Shown one piece after another: positions 37,442 through 50,829 of a stretch of DNA of 64,000 nt. Position numbers and translations under genes: made by a program. Under the pieces are notes generated by a model. That model saw nothing but the letters and a program-made list of their open reading frames with translations. It was not told where the DNA came from and searched no databases. The DNA is from Diphasiastrum complanatum (lineage: Eukaryota > Streptophyta > Lycopodiopsida > Lycopodiales > Lycopodiaceae), in the NCBI GenBank assembly GCA_029204225.1, contig CM055110.1:14326796-14390795 (forward strand), written 5' to 3'. Numbering within the stretch: position 1 is the first letter of the stretch; every line of letters starts with the position of its first letter.

Positions 37442-38079
37442 GAGATTTCAACTAGTTTAGTCTAGTTTAGTCACATTTTGGTAAATTGTCAATAAGAGGC
37501 CAAAACTCATTTTAGACTTAGAGATAAACTTTTTGAAGTTATATTAGTTTAAAATACATTCAATAAACACTTTTGGAAAGTGTGGGAAAGTTGGTAGTCG
37601 AGTTTGAGAGAGATTCAAATTTAAACTTTGGGTACATTGAATCTAGACCCCAAAATAGTAGGGTTTACATTTTGGAGGAAAAGCCAAGTGGCCAAATAGG
37701 GTTTGGAAACTCTATAAAAGGATGTAACTCGTGGAGAGACACATCTTCTCTCTTCTCTCTCTCATTTCATCATTATACATGGTTCTCTTTGGGTTCTACT
37801 ACTCATTGGTGTACTATCTTGCAATCTTATGTGTAGAATGATCATTTATTGCTATTTTCGGTTTCACATGTGTGAAATAGAGTAGGGTACTGTAATTGTA
37901 TGGACAACAAACATATTTTATGTTTTGGTTCATGTTTGATCAACATCTCTTAGAGTTTGCATCTTATTTTGTGTGTAGATGCTGATTTTTCTACATTGAC
38001 AGGATTGTTGGTTTGCTCCTTATTGTAACCAAAGATTTGGGACATGGATTGGATCTTGAATGATCTGAAATCCTTCACA
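37437..38079 (+). repeat. 3' LTR of element E
   Basis: A 643-bp partner of 32610-33262. It differs by scattered substitutions and small indels, including a short deletion after the 'ACTCATTGGTG' stretch. The divergence could date the insertion. Confidence 0.92.
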
Positions 38080-38300
38080 CTAATCTCCATACCAAGAAGG
38101 TAATGGACTAGGCCTAAATCAGTCATCTCAAACTCTGATGAAAGCAGAGATTTGGTTTCCTGTAATAACTGATTTGGATTGCTGATAATTAAAATATGAT
38201 GTCCTCATCAGATGTCAGATTGAAGTAAAGGTGTCTCCCAATTAAAATAACTATACATTTAAGCTACTTGGCACAGTACTCAATTTACTGGCCACTTTTT
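38080..38300 (-). pseudogene. Central RT stretch of element D
   Basis: The minus-strand translation near 38080-38170 gives LLSSEFEMTDLGLVHYLLGM and then EI, the copia RT block downstream of the YVDD box. This would continue as SRDRVG at 32609. The YVDD box itself is degraded, with stops, near 38190-38220. The piece is stranded between inserts E and F. Confidence 0.8.
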
Positions 38301-38755
38301 ATTAGCATTGAAACTGGCATACCACAAGTTGGAGGCTCAGCTCTTTGTACTGAAAAATTACATAACTTGAAAATATATCTTTGTCTGGGAAAAGCGTAGA
38401 TTTGATATCGCTTTTGTAAAACCCGAGAACCTTATTAACTGGTGACAGAGGCCTTTCTTTGAAATGTTCGCAACTGTCGCTTCTGACTTTCGACTTTGGA
38501 ACTCCTTTGAGCTCCTGATTTGTCCTTGATGCACTTTGTGTTGAGCTCCTTGAGCTCCAGATTTGTTCAATTCCGCACAAGGCTCCCCGAGCCGAAGGAT
38601 TTATCGTTTGATTGCCCACTTTATGGTCCACTCCGTGCCTTGTTGCTTCTGCACCTTGATTTCTTTCGTTGTCCCAACCTGATCTTGATACTTTTCCATC
38701 TTGGCTCTTTAAGGTATGCAAAGATTGAGTACTCCGCAATGCACCTCTCACTTAG

Positions 38756-39125
38756 CTTGAAGTAGCTCTTTGAATCAGCCCAAATTTAACCATTGACCTT
38801 GTGAAAAAAAAGGGATCGCACCAATTTGATCCGCATCCGAACTATCTCTTCGCGTTTGTTTGAAACACCATGTCCGTCGCGTAAAACTTGACTTTCACAA
38901 TTCCATCACTGGTCAGTTGCCTCACAGTCAAAACAAGAAGTGTACATCGAGCTTGGCTTCAAGTGGCTCTCTTTGAATCAGACACATGCACCCAGAGTTT
39001 GCACTAGTCCGATCTCAACGCAAACTGTCCCTTAGCGTCCGTTCGAAATACCAAGTCTCTCATGCAAGACTCAACTTTCACAGTTCCTTCATTGATCAGC
39101 TGCCTTACACGTAACACAAGCCAGC
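38756..39125. repeat. Tandem repeat of about 200 bp in insert F
   Basis: Two diverged copies: CTTGAAGTAGCTCTTTGAATC at 38757 and CTTCAAGTGGCTCTCTTTGA at about 38958, each followed at the same distances by CGTTTG/CGTTCGAAA, ACTTTCACA and a GCCT-CAC motif. Confidence 0.75.
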
Positions 39126-40013
39126 GTACTCATATGTTTTCTCATCATTGCTGGTCCAGAGAAAGCCTATAACAAACTTTTCTTTCCACAACAAAAACTT
39201 GTCAACTTATAAGGTCCAAAGTTCGCCAGTCTCCTCGTGTGAGTATGGCTAGATCACCTTGAATTTGCCCCCGTTTTGATCAACTTTCATTCAAAATTTG
39301 CCCCAAGAGAGAGGTGTATGTGTGATAGTTCTCCTCCACTTATAAAATCAGCTGATCGGACTTAGAGTAGAGTTCTTCGGACAAAAAGCCTTTCCAACAC
39401 TTTGCTTCCCATCTGCTAGGATTATGGCTTGATCCAACTTGTTGCCAATCTCTGAAGAGGATCCTAGTCTTTCCCCTTTGAGGAAAAACCCAACTGATAC
39501 TGGATATCACCCATGCTCAGTGAGTTTCAGTTCCGAAGGTGGCCGTCCCAAAATGAAGACCAACTGCTCCATAGAAGATCTCCCCTGAAATTGTCTTTTC
39601 CAACTTTTGACTTCCTGCTTGCATCTGGTGGGCGTTGTCGCAAATGAAACTGACCCAAGAAATAGGCTAGCCATCCATCCTTTGCAAACAATAAGTCGTT
39701 TCATTGTCATTCACGTGCGAGTACTTGAACTACAAATCCACCCCACAGATTCTGTAGTCCTCTTTGTTTGATGGTATCAGCCTTCAAAAGAAAAGGTTCC
39801 TTCTCGAGCCATCAGCTCCTTGTATCACAAGCAATCATGCAAACCAGGCAAAGCACGAGTACTAAGACTCACCACGAATACATACAAGTAAGACACTTAG
39901 ACAGGTTTACTAACAAGTAACAAAGACAAGGTCCCCCTTTGAGATGGTCCTGCCTGGCTGCGCCCATACAAATTGATCACGGAATCAGCCCACATAGGAC
40001 ACCCCTCCAACTA

Positions 40014-40420
40014 TCCGTGCTCTCACCATTAAGCAGCACATTGCCTCAGTCACGCCCCACCACTTTTTGGTCAATAGCCCTTATAGCTAAACGATCGGCA
40101 GCTATCCCGCACCGGCAGCTAACCACCTGTGCTTTACACCCGAATTCGAGCAGCATCTCTGTATCAATGGTTAACCCATGCAGTTCGAATATGTCGCCCC
40201 GCACCCCACAAGGTACAGACCGTGCTTTCACCTACCTAGGCAGCACTTTGCCTCATCCGTCCTACGTGCAGACAGCGCCAGGCCCGAACCGTGAGAACTG
40301 ACCATGCTTACACCTCAAGGGCAGCACCTTGACTCATCAAGTACCCCGTTCTGCCGACCACCCCGACCGTGGACGCACCCATGCTTACACTGTGGGCAGC
40401 ACCTTGCACAACAGTTGTCT
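40014..40420. repeat. Short interspersed repeats in insert F
   Basis: The composite word CCRTGCTTWCACC ... GCAGCACYTTG recurs at about 40015, 40218, 40300 and 40378. Spacing is irregular. Some copies precede CTCATC. Confidence 0.7.
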
Positions 40421-40589
40421 TGATGAACCACCCCAAACCGTGGCCATTTCTGTGAGATCCGCATAGCTGACCGGCCAGTCGGCTCTCATACCACATGTAG
40501 CGCAGGCATCCCAAAGGGAGCCGGAAATCACGACTTAGCTTTCCAGCCTTCAGCTCTTGCTATCCAAACCCACTTGACATACAAGCAGT

Positions 40590-40900
40590 CAACTCGCCAA
40601 CAACGATCAGACTTAACCAACTTGAAGTTCCGAAAACCAACATTGAGATCCAACCTGGCGCCATGCCAGATCGGGGGTCCTGATGTGGGTGACTTCCCTC
40701 CAAGCAAGCCGCCCGACATACATCAAACTTAACCAACTCGAAGCTTCGTTACAAAGGAGTAACATCCATTCCAAGCAAGCGGTCTGACTTACATCAGACT
40801 TAACCAACTGAAAGCTTCGTCACGAGCGCTGGAAGCCAACCTGGCGCCACGCCAGACTGGACAGCCATAAACAGGTAACTTCCACCCAAGCAAGCCATCC
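40590..40900. repeat. Repeats around the CTTAACCAACT motif in insert F
   Basis: The phrase CAGACTTAACCAACT (or ATCAAACTTAACCAACTC) followed by GAAG-TTCG appears three times (about 40608, 40725, 40795). CCAACCTGGCGCCA-GCCAGA and CCAAGCAAGC recur between them. These GGCGCC-containing repeats resemble the primer-site-like motif downstream. Confidence 0.8.
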
Positions 40901-41606
40901 AACTCAGCCGATAGGTTAGAGCCCGTTCCCCAAGAGCTTAACCCATTCACGTTTATGCAAGGAACACTCAGAACCACAAGCCGCGACAGATATGGAAACA
41001 ACCAGTTCCTGGACCAAATGGTCCCGACGGCATACCGCTGGCGTCCCGGGATACGACCCTCAGTTATGTGCCAACGTAAAAATTTGGAAGCGGCCTTACA
41101 ACTGGCGCTTTTACCAAACACTGAAACCTAGAAGGTAATCAGAGTCAGTTTGAGGAAAATCCCACCCTAGTCTCCGGGGACTAGCATGCCAAGGCGAGAG
41201 CCATGACAATATTCCAGCAAGGGAGGCTGAGACTTGGTTGGAGCTCGTCCTGAGTCGCAACCCGCACTCCCCTGTAGTATTGGTGTGATTCGGCACCTTC
41301 CCTCATACCAAGCACTCTACCCAAACTGGTAATTCTCTCTCTAGGATTTTCTCTTTCTAGAAAGTCATTTTCTCTCTCTAGATTTTATTGATCCCAGGTT
41401 TCCTTTAATCATGCCTAGATCGTGTGAGGTGATTGCACATCGATCTGAGCTCTCTGGACTCCGCTAGAACCGATCAAAGATTTTCAGCCATAGGAACTTG
41501 GCGCCGGCTGGATTCTGGTCACAGTGGCGCCGGGAGCAGCAGGGGCGCTGCTGGCGCCGATGGCGCCAGAAGTAAAGCTTGTAAAGGTAGCTTTACAACA
41601 ACCAGG

Positions 41607-43090
41607 CCCTGGGAGCTTGCTTAAGACCATATAAAGCCTTATGCAATTTACATACCAGATGCTCCTTGTCTTGAAGGACGTAACATTCTGGTTGATAGAT
41701 GAATATATCTTCTTGTATAAATCCGTGTAGGAATGTCGTCTGGATGTCCATCTGGTGAATGTCGAGATCTTCTGGAGCAGCTATAGCCAGTAAGGTACAA
41801 ATAGACTTATGTTTTACCACTGGACTAAAGGTCTCAGTGTAGTCTATCCCATATACTTGTTCAAGGTCCTTAACCACTAGTCTAGCTTTGGATATGGATA
41901 TGGATCCATCTAGTTTAAGCTTTAGCTTAAAGATCCACTTGGAGTCAATTGGTTTTGCACCAGTAGGAGGATTGACAAGACTCCAGGTCTTGTTCTTCAT
42001 TAGAGACTGATACTCAGCATCCATGATAGCCTTCCAATTGTCTGCATCGGGCATTGACAGAGCTCCTACAACTGTGGCAGGTTCATCATGACTGATGAAT
42101 GCCTAAGGAAAAAAACGATCAGGTTGCTGTCGTTGTCTTGCAGACCTTCGAACTACAGGTGCTTGAGTGGATGATTCTCCTTGGTGAATGACTGGGATCG
42201 TAGCATCTTGTGGTTGAACAATCGTGGGTCTGGGCGCATCGATGGTAAGTGGAGCTGTTGGGACAAACTCTTTTGTCTGAACAATCGTAGGTCGTTGCCT
42301 AACAATGGATGGTGGAGTTGCTATGGCATACTCTTGCATTGGCTGCTTCTGCTTGAAATCGTGATACTTGTCTTCAAGAAAGACAACATCACGGGTGACT
42401 GATATTTGACCTGAATCAACATCATAGATGCAATATGCTTTATGCGATGTTGTGTAGCCAATGAAGATGTTCTTACAGCTTACTAGGTCCAGCTTCTTTC
42501 TCAGATCAGATGGCACTTGTGCATAGCAGAGACATCCGAAAACACGTAGGTGTTTCAAGCGTGGTTTGTAGCCGTAGTAGGCCTCAAACGATGTCTTGGA
42601 ATCAACTACTTTAGTGCTGGAGTAGTCCTGTAGATAGCAGACCATAGAGATTGCTTCTGCCCAGAACGTTTGAGGTAAATGGGCGTTTGACTGCCATGGA
42701 TCGTGCAGCTTCCAACAGTGTGCGGTTCTTCCTGTTCAGCTAATCCGTTTTGTTGAGGAGTGTAGCTTGTAGTAAACTGATGGTGCACGCCACATGAAGA
42801 TAGATAGTCCTTGATAAGTACTCTCCCCCTGAATCAAACCGTAAGGCCTTGATCCTCTGACCAGTCTGATTCTCGATATATTGCTTGAATTCTTTGAAGC
42901 AATTGAATGCTTTTGACTTGTTCTTAATGAACAATACACTGGTAAAATGGGAGTAGTCATCAATGAATATAATAAAATATAGAGCCTTACCCAAGGAAGG
43001 TACGCTCATAGAACCACATAACTCACTGTGTATCAGTGACAAAATGAACTTGGCTCTTCTGGCCTGTCCTCTTGGAAATCTGGTTCTAGG
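41607..43090 (-). pseudogene. copia integrase and RT N-terminus of element D
   Basis: Integrase: 42740-43042 contains FIIFIDDYSHF and ALRFDSGGEYLS (first two catalytic Asp). The downstream SYTPQQNGLAEQEE supplies the Glu (about 42740-42770), so a DD35E triad is still visible across one frameshift. 42103-42645 is the integrase C-terminus (FIGYTTSHKAYCIYD, RDVVFLEDKYHDF) and the Pro/Gln-rich linker. 41607-42054 is RT: IDSKWIFKLKLKLDGSIS, ETFSPVVKHKS, TTFLHGFIQEDIFIYQPE, then ALYGLKQAPRAW at the junction with insert F. Confidence 0.88.
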
Positions 43091-43111
43091 TTGTTTGCCT
43101 AGTAAGCACTT

Positions 43112-44512
43112 TCATAGATAAAAAAAATAAGCTATAGTAACAACATTTATATTCATGTCCTTGACCATTTTGTTATGATGCATATACAAGATTGAATGCA
43201 TGTTTAGATGTCTTAATCTTTGATGCCATAAATTAGCATCTGAACAACTCACAAAAAGTGCAACATCATGACTCAATATGTACAGATTTTTTTCTCTATA
43301 AGCAGAGAGGATTTCCATTGAATTCTCATCTAAAATAGTACATCGCCTAGCAGTAAACAAAGTTCTATAGCCTTGATCAGTGATCTTGCTAATAGAGAAT
43401 AACTTCTTTGTTAATTTGGATACATAAAGTACACCATTAAGCTGCCTAGTGATGCCATCAGAGAATTGTAGTCGAATAGAGCCTTGACCTTTGACTTGAT
43501 GTGAACTGGAGTCACCAAAGAAGATGTACTTCGATTCTGTAGTTGTGAGTGTAGAGAAGAGGTCTTTGCATGGCATCATGTGCTGAGAGGCACCTGAATC
43601 GAGATACCATTGATGGGCATCTCTACTGAGTTGATCTTGTACCATCAGCGCTCTCTCATCTTTTTGTGAATCTTTGACTGTGTCAGAGTTGCCTTGTTGC
43701 TGTTGTTGCATCTTCTTCTTGGCTTTATTATGCTTGAGGACATGACAGTCCTTGATATCATGGTTGGTTCTTTTGCAATACCTACAAAATAGCTTGGTCT
43801 TGGACAATGATTGGTTGTGCTGTTGCTGTTGTGATTGCAATGTTGTTGGTTGTTCTGCCTTTGTCTTCTTGTCTTGGAAGTCTTTATTCTTTTTGGACTC
43901 CTGCTTGGTTGAGTAGAGTGCTATGGATTTCGTACTCGTTGATGTGGACAAGCTTTTCCTCCTTACTTGTTCGTGCAACAGATTTGTTGTCAATTTTTGT
44001 AGAGACAAGACAGGAGTGTTGCTAAGAAGCAACACTAAATTGTCATAGGAGGATGGAAGGCTAGCAAGAAGAGACATGGTAGAGTCTTCTTCTGATATAA
44101 GTGATCCTATTGCAGCCAGTTGGTTTAGCAGCTATTTGAACTCATTCAGATGGTCACTTACTGAGGTGCCTTCACTCATTTTGAGTGTCAGCATCTTCTT
44201 CCTCAAGAAGAGATGAGTGGACACATCTGAGGTCTCGTAGATGTTTGTAAGGATATCTCATGCTTCTCTGGAGGTGGTGTTGTTTGACACGTGAGCAATC
44301 TGAGTGTCCTTAAGATTCAGAGATACGATGGCAAGTGCTTTGCCATCCTTTGCTTCCCATGATTCAGGTTCTGCCGGCTTGGGTATTGAATCATTTATGT
44401 ACTCCCACAACTCTTTCTCGATTAAGATCATCCTCATCTTGAACTTCCACATGTGGAAGTCATCTCTGTTAAATTTGTTGATCAAGCGGATCTCTGAGGT
44501 TGAACCTTCCAT
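43112..44512 (-). pseudogene. copia gag and protease of element D
   Basis: Gag opens MEGSTSEIRLINKFNRDDFH (44512). It continues after breaks into 43112-44077, which carries a Gln/Lys-rich linker, a canonical CCHC knuckle CRYCKRTNHDIKDC, the protease motif WYLDSGASQHMM (about 43590) and the gag-pre-integrase region NLWHQRLRHLNM. This is the best preserved gag-protease of the window, although stops lie near 44250 and 44080-44130. Confidence 0.88.
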
Positions 44513-44604
44513 AGCGATCGTGTACTAGAGATGAAACACAAACAGAAAGAACAACTCTATAGAGTTAGAATAACTCCTAGACTCTAGTATTCCAATGAAC
44601 CTAG

Positions 44605-44679
44605 GCTCTAATACCACTTTTGTGGGAGCAGACACCGATATCACTCTATGGGCTGAATTAGATATCAGCTTTGATACCA
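44605..44679 (-). other. Two primer-site-like motifs inside the right LTR of D
   Basis: GCTCTAATACCA (44605-44616) and GCTTTGATACCA (44668-44679) each differ slightly from the complement of the Met-tRNA primer site. The second lies closest to the LTR, whose detectable similarity to the left copy starts at 44719. One may be the real site and the other a duplicate. Confidence 0.6.
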
Positions 44680-44718
44680 CTTCTATTGAAAGAAAAACAA
44701 GAAAATTGTTATAACTAG

Positions 44719-46090
<1,372 letters not shown>

Positions 46091-47212
46091 ACTACAGGGT
46101 AGATGCTCAGATCTTTGTGATCAGGGATGGCATTTGGATACTTGGTAGAGATAGCATTGCAGGATGACATGCGATGATCATCAGGGGGCAGCTATTTCAG
46201 ATTGGACTTGAGTCTTTGGATGGTTGGTGGGGAGGCCTATATACTGGTCAAATCAGAGTTGGCAATGTCAAGTATGAGAAGTTGAGCCTACATGGGATGT
46301 AAGAGAGGCAAATCATCATCAGTATTTCTAGGAGATGGGCGAGCTACTCAGGTATAGCCTATGGTGAGGTTTGTGTGTATTCATTCATTGAGTCCTTGGT
46401 AGACTCTTGTGTTTGGAGCATGGGGAATGGATGGGGATCAACTTTTAGAACTTATTGGACAGTTGGATATGCTTGGACGGAAGGGCATCTTGTTACAGGT
46501 GTGGGCCATGGTTGGAGACTTGATTTGGTGACCAGTGGTGTAGCAGCGGATCTACAGGTGACAAGTGTTGGTACGAAAGGATACCACTTATAGGCAGGCC
46601 TTGGTCATGTATTTGACACTTTATCATTTGTGTTGGTTTGCATGAGTGTGTGTGGGCTTGCATGTTACCTTGTCACGAGGGTCTAGATCTGAGTCGGAGT
46701 TGTATGTGGTTGTGCATTTGCTACGTGTGAAACAAAGTAATCGTTTTATGCTCATTGACTTGTCATTGTCTACTAGTTGTCTATCTGTTGAGGGTACAAT
46801 CTTATGGTGGTAGTAAGATTTCCTCAGGTTGATCCTTAATCGCTCATGTATGTCAACTTTACAGGTCTGTGCTTGTAAGTGTCTGATAGGATGTCAGCCT
46901 AGTGGAGGATGTAAGTCTCATGGTGGTAGTGAGATTTTCTCAGTTTGAGCCATGTTGCTCATGTGGTCCACTTGTGTTTCAAGTTGGATGGAGACGAGTC
47001 AGTTGGTCGAGAGTATGGTAAACTCTCTGTATGAGCATTGTGTTTACATGATACTTTGTGAGTCAAACCTGGTGGTTTGTTGGTGTCTTGAGTGTGAGTC
47101 AAGTACAAGGTAGCAGAGATATGCATAACATCTTTTGGACACTCCAGACATTGCTACAGTTTGTATTTCTTTACTCCTATCACATTTGAGCTTAAGAGAG
47201 AGAGCTAGAAAT
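46091..47212 (+). other. Internal region of element K, right part
   Basis: No RT, integrase or RNase H motif in any frame. The longest frame (46375-46593) is unremarkable. Two similar phrases ('TCTCATGGTGGTAGTGAGATTT', 'CTTATGGTGGTAGTAAGATTT') lie about 120 bp apart at 46800 and 46917. The region ends in the purine tract AAGAGAGAG (47203-47211) before the 3' LTR. Confidence 0.5.
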
Positions 47213-47664
47213 CAGGTTGTGATCTGATTCATTAGTATAAGCTCTAAATGTGATGATGTAATTAGTGTACAGTTTATGTGGTTTAGTATATATGGTTGTG
47301 ATCAGGACGTGACCCGTTAGGATATATTGATCGGGCATTGATCTTGTAGCCGGCTACTTGGGTTAGCCGAGTAGCCACGCATAGGAAAACTTAGCCTGTA
47401 CAGAGTTATTTATAGTACTTCCTATACTTGGGAGCATGTCCCAAGTTTTTCGGTCGAATTTGGCCATACTAGACCGGAACTTAGATGGTAGGCCAATTTT
47501 AGGACACTTGTCCTTTCATGCAGTTAGGGATTTCCTATATGTATAGTGTTCTTTGTAATATACATAACTTTTGTTGTGCCATCTATGAGAGATTGTGAGG
47601 AGTGGCTATGATGATTGCGTGATGTGATCTGCATACTGCACTAGATTCTATCAGAATTTCAACT
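47213..47664 (+). repeat. 3' LTR of element K
   Basis: 452 bp, near-identical to 27722-28182. Begins AGCTAGAAATCAGG, ends TTTCAACT, and is followed by the target duplication TAGAT. Confidence 0.9.
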
Positions 47665-47840
47665 TAGATTCATTTTGTGTTAGTTTAAACGGCTTGGATT
47701 AGGATCCTTGCCATTGTAATTAACCAATAGGAGAAAGGGGCAAAGGCCTTCCTCATCCATAAAAAGGCACCCTTTGTACCGCATTTCCATTTTCAATAGC
47801 AGGAGGAGATTATGCCTAAATGTGATTCGAACATCCTTGC

Positions 47841-47843
<3 letters not shown>

Positions 47844-47885
<42 letters not shown>
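47844..47885. repeat. (CT)n microsatellite
   Basis: About 20 CT units just upstream of the copia G fragment. Confidence 0.9.
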
Positions 47886-47888
<3 letters not shown>

Positions 47889-47939
47889 TTTGTAGTTGAT
47901 ATTGCTTTCCATTTGTTTCTTCTTTCTATTTGCATGTTG

Positions 47940-49270
47940 TTAACGATTTATGAGAGAGAAGATAAGCTCAAAGCAAGGCTTTGTGCTAAAGGCTATGCCC
48001 AAATCAAAGGCATAGATTATGAAGAGACCTTTGCTCCCGTAGCAAAGATGGTAACCATTAGAATTCTCATTACTATTTGTTGCTTTTATGATTGGAAAAT
48101 GCTTCAACTTGATGTTTCAAATGCTTTCTTAAATGGTTACTTAGAAGAAGAAATATATATGCATCAACCTCTAGATTTTGTTGTGAATGGCAAAGGATCA
48201 AAAGTATGCTACTTTTGAAAAGTCTTTATGGCTTAAAACAAGCTCCTAGGGCTTGGTATGAGAGGTTGAACACTTATCTTCTTTCTATTGGCTTCAAGAT
48301 TAGTTCATATGATCCATCATTATATCTTAAACATGTTGGCAATGATATAATCATGTTGCTTATTTATGTTGATGACATTCTATTATGTGGAAGCAACATG
48401 GATTTACTTGTTGATACCAAGATCTCCTTAGGAAAGGAATTCAAAATGCAAGATCTTGGATTTTTACATCATGTACTTGGATTAGAGATTAAGATCTCTA
48501 ATGACTTAGCTTTCATTTCTCAAGAAAGTTATGTAAGATCTATGCTTAAGAAGTTTAAAATGCAAGATTGTAAAAGCATAGATACTCTTATGGATTCTAA
48601 TATTAAAGACGCTAAAACTTGTGATGAAGCATCCTTTGAGGAAATCACACTTTTTAGAAGTCTAATAAGCTCTTTAATATGGCTCACTATCACTAGGGCT
48701 GATCTTAGTTTTAGTGTACATAAGCTTAGTCAAAGCATGCAAAATCCAAAGATCCATGATTGGAAAAAGGGGAAGAGGATCTTGAGATATATTGCATCTA
48801 CTCAAGACTATGGACTTTGTTTTAAAAGACATGATTTAAGCCTTGTTGCCTTTTCAGATTCGAATTTTGCAGGTGATAAGGTGGATAGAAAGTCCACAAG
48901 TGCTTACACAATATTTTTGGGAGGTAATCTTGTCTCTTGGCAATCTAAGAAGCAAGACACTATCTCCTTATCCTCATGTGAATCAGAGTACAAGGCTTTG
49001 ACTATCACAACAAAGGAAGTCATTTGGATCAAAAGATTACTAATGGAGCTCAGGATCATTCAGGAGGAAGAAATACCTTGCATCAAATGTGATAGCATCT
49101 CGGCTCAATATCTCACAAGTAATCCAATCTTCCATGCAAGAAGTAAACACATAGAGGTAGCACACCACTATGTAAGAGAAAAAGCTATGGATGGCGAGAT
49201 TCTCCTTGAACATGTATCCATTGTCTTTGGAATAGAAGCTAGTTTAGTGTGCAATCATTCATTCTCTTGA
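47940..49270 (+). pseudogene. copia RT and RNase H fragment G
   Basis: Two frames joined by a one-base break at about 48205. The first has KLKARLCAKGYAQIKGIDYE, ETFAPVAKM and LDVSNAFLNGYLEEEIYM. The second is 354 residues: SLYGLKQAPRAWYERLNTYL, the catalytic LLIYVDDILLCG, LGFLHHVLGLEI, then RNase H with FSDSNFAGD, LSSCESEYKAL and IKCDSISAQYL, then ARSKHIEVAHHYVREKA. Both catalytic domains keep their key acidic residues, making this the freshest pol in the window. 5' parts (gag to integrase) and the 3' LTR are missing; the C-terminal DLLTKPL block is replaced by unrelated residues. Confidence 0.92.
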
Positions 49271-49350
49271 TCCTTGATACTTGTAGTGGTTTCATGTATT
49301 GTGTTATTTCACATTGTATTGTACAGTATTTATCTGGCAACAAATCAAGT

Positions 49351-49515
49351 TAATCCAGACCCTCCGTTCTCTAGTAGGGTAAGCCTTAGAGGAGGAGATT
49401 TAGTTTAGGGTTTTATCATTGTGGCTCTAAGCTAATTCAGACCCTCCGTTCTCTAGTAGGTTAAGCCTTGGAGAAGGAGGCTTAGTTTAGGGTTTTTATC
49501 ATTGTGGTTTAGAAA
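49351..49515. repeat. 82-bp tandem duplication
   Basis: Copies start at 49351 and 49433 (TAATCCAGACCCTCCGTTCT and TAATTCAGACCCTCCGTTCT) and end in TTAGGGTTTT(T)ATCATTG. They differ by a handful of substitutions. Confidence 0.9.
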
Positions 49516-49739
49516 CTAAGGAGAGAAAAGAGAGAAGAGTGGATCTTACCCTTAGAATACTCACCCCATGCTCATTGATGTCTTTCTTGCATCCATGCTC
49601 AAACTAGTTGGGATAGCCATAGCTTAGAACTAGTTGGGAACTGCCTTAGTTTGATCTAGTTGGAGCCATAGCTGGTGTGGATGCAAAAGATACAACATTG
49701 GCATCTTTGCCACTCTTTTTCTTGCTTGCTCTACGTTTC

Positions 49740-49885
49740 TAGCTACTCTTTCTTTGTTTTTGCTTGTTCTACCTTTCTTCGTGCTCTTTCTAGTTTTTGC
49801 TTGTTTGCTTTTTGCATGATCCTTGTTTTTAGCATGATCTTTCCTTTTTGCATGATCCTTGTTTTTAGCATGTTCTTTGCTAGGG
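49740..49885. repeat. Minisatellite with GCATGATC-type units
   Basis: Repeats of about 18-20 bp alternate GCATGATCCTTGTTTTTA and GCATGATCTTTCCTTTTT. The minus strand could encode a Lys/His-rich low-complexity peptide (HAKNKDHAKRKDHAKNKDH) in a 123-residue frame at 49630-50001, but nothing else supports a gene. Confidence 0.7.
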
Positions 49886-50829
49886 TTTAAGGCCATCCTT
49901 CCACACTCCGCCCATCGTTCCACGACCATCCTTCCACACTCTTGATGTCCATGACCCCGCTTGCACGACCATGTTTTCACCAACAACTCTTTCCGTTCCA
50001 CACCATCTTGCCATTCCTATCCCAGGTTTCAAAGGGAGCGCCACTCCTATCTTCCCAAGTTTCAAAGGGAGTGCCATGATTCGTCACATGAATAGATAGA
50101 TCTTCTGAACTACTCTAGAAATCTAGTGCAGCAGAGTGGATGGAGCACTGGCGGAATACCTGATCTATTGAAGAAATGGCCCCCGAGACTGTTGACGCCA
50201 TCAGCCATGTTTTGAGCAAAAGACACTTGGAGTTCTGCCATCAGCCACGTCTACAGAATGGTTTGACTAGATTGTCAGAAAAGTCATTGTCTCTTTGGTG
50301 TTTGTAGATCTAAAATATAGGACAACCAGCCACCATTCTCATTATGATTTTTACCATAATGATTTTCTCTTAGAAGGCTGTTGATAGTTAGGAATGCCTT
50401 GGTAGCATAGAATATTGAGATCTACTAACAATGTTGGAGGTGTTCAACCGTTCTCTTAAAACTGCTGCTCAAAGGAAAAGAACTATTATCTCAAACATGC
50501 GATTGACAACCAGGATGGTGTGAATCAACAGCAATGATGGAACCTATGTCTTCCATCTAACCTACGTTCTGATAGCAACGAGTAGCGATGATAGAAGGCC
50601 AAAGAGTATCTATCTTAGAATTTTGCTCCACGGCTCAGAAACAGTTTGTGTGTTGCTAGTTGTCATCCGTTTCACCTGCCCCACCTACGATGGCTGGGAC
50701 AGGCCTTAGAAAGCTCCAGTAGGAAATGCCTTGGATGTGCACTAGCATGAAGCCATAGAGTAAGCAAGAAAAAAGAGTAGTGACACCTGCTTAGATCCAG
50801 ATGCAAGGACCCTAGAATCCACCACAGGT

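Larger units (their letters stand above)
32610..38079 (+). mobile_element. Copia-like element E with gag-protease and a non-pol 3' ORF
   Basis: Complete LTR element of 5470 bp. LTRs at 32610-33262 and 37437-38079 share TGTGAGAG...CCTTCACA ends. Flanks CTGAT (32605-32609) and CTAAT (38080-38084) match at 4 of 5 positions, fitting a decayed target duplication. A copia-type primer site, gag with zinc knuckle, and a DSGAS protease are present. Integrase, RT and RNase H motifs are absent. In their place lies about 2.4 kb of largely open sequence ending exactly at the 3' LTR. The element would need proteins in trans to move (inference). Confidence 0.88.
38300..41606 (+). mobile_element. Insert F in element D: GC-richer, subrepeat-rich, gypsy-like LTR
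   Basis: The copia RT reading stops right after GLKQAPRAW at 41607 (minus strand) and resumes only at about 38300, so about 3.3 kb is foreign or rearranged. It is GC-richer than its surroundings and has several internal repeat families (38756-39125, 40014-40420, 40590-40900). Near its right end is AACTTGGCGCCGG (41497-41509), which resembles the TGGCGCC-type primer site of plant Ty3/gypsy elements. A long Tat/Ogre-like LTR with its primer site and a little leader is therefore the best guess. Left end and target duplication are not fixed; no coding domain was found. Confidence 0.5.

Noticed and set aside
38302-41296. Several 60-150 residue frames in the GC-richer insert F
   Set aside because: They track the GC-rich repeats, change frame between repeat copies and show no domain, so I treat them as chance frames.
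49630-50001. Lys-rich 123-residue minus-strand protein
   Set aside because: The composition is fully explained by the underlying minisatellite, and flanks lack coding signals.
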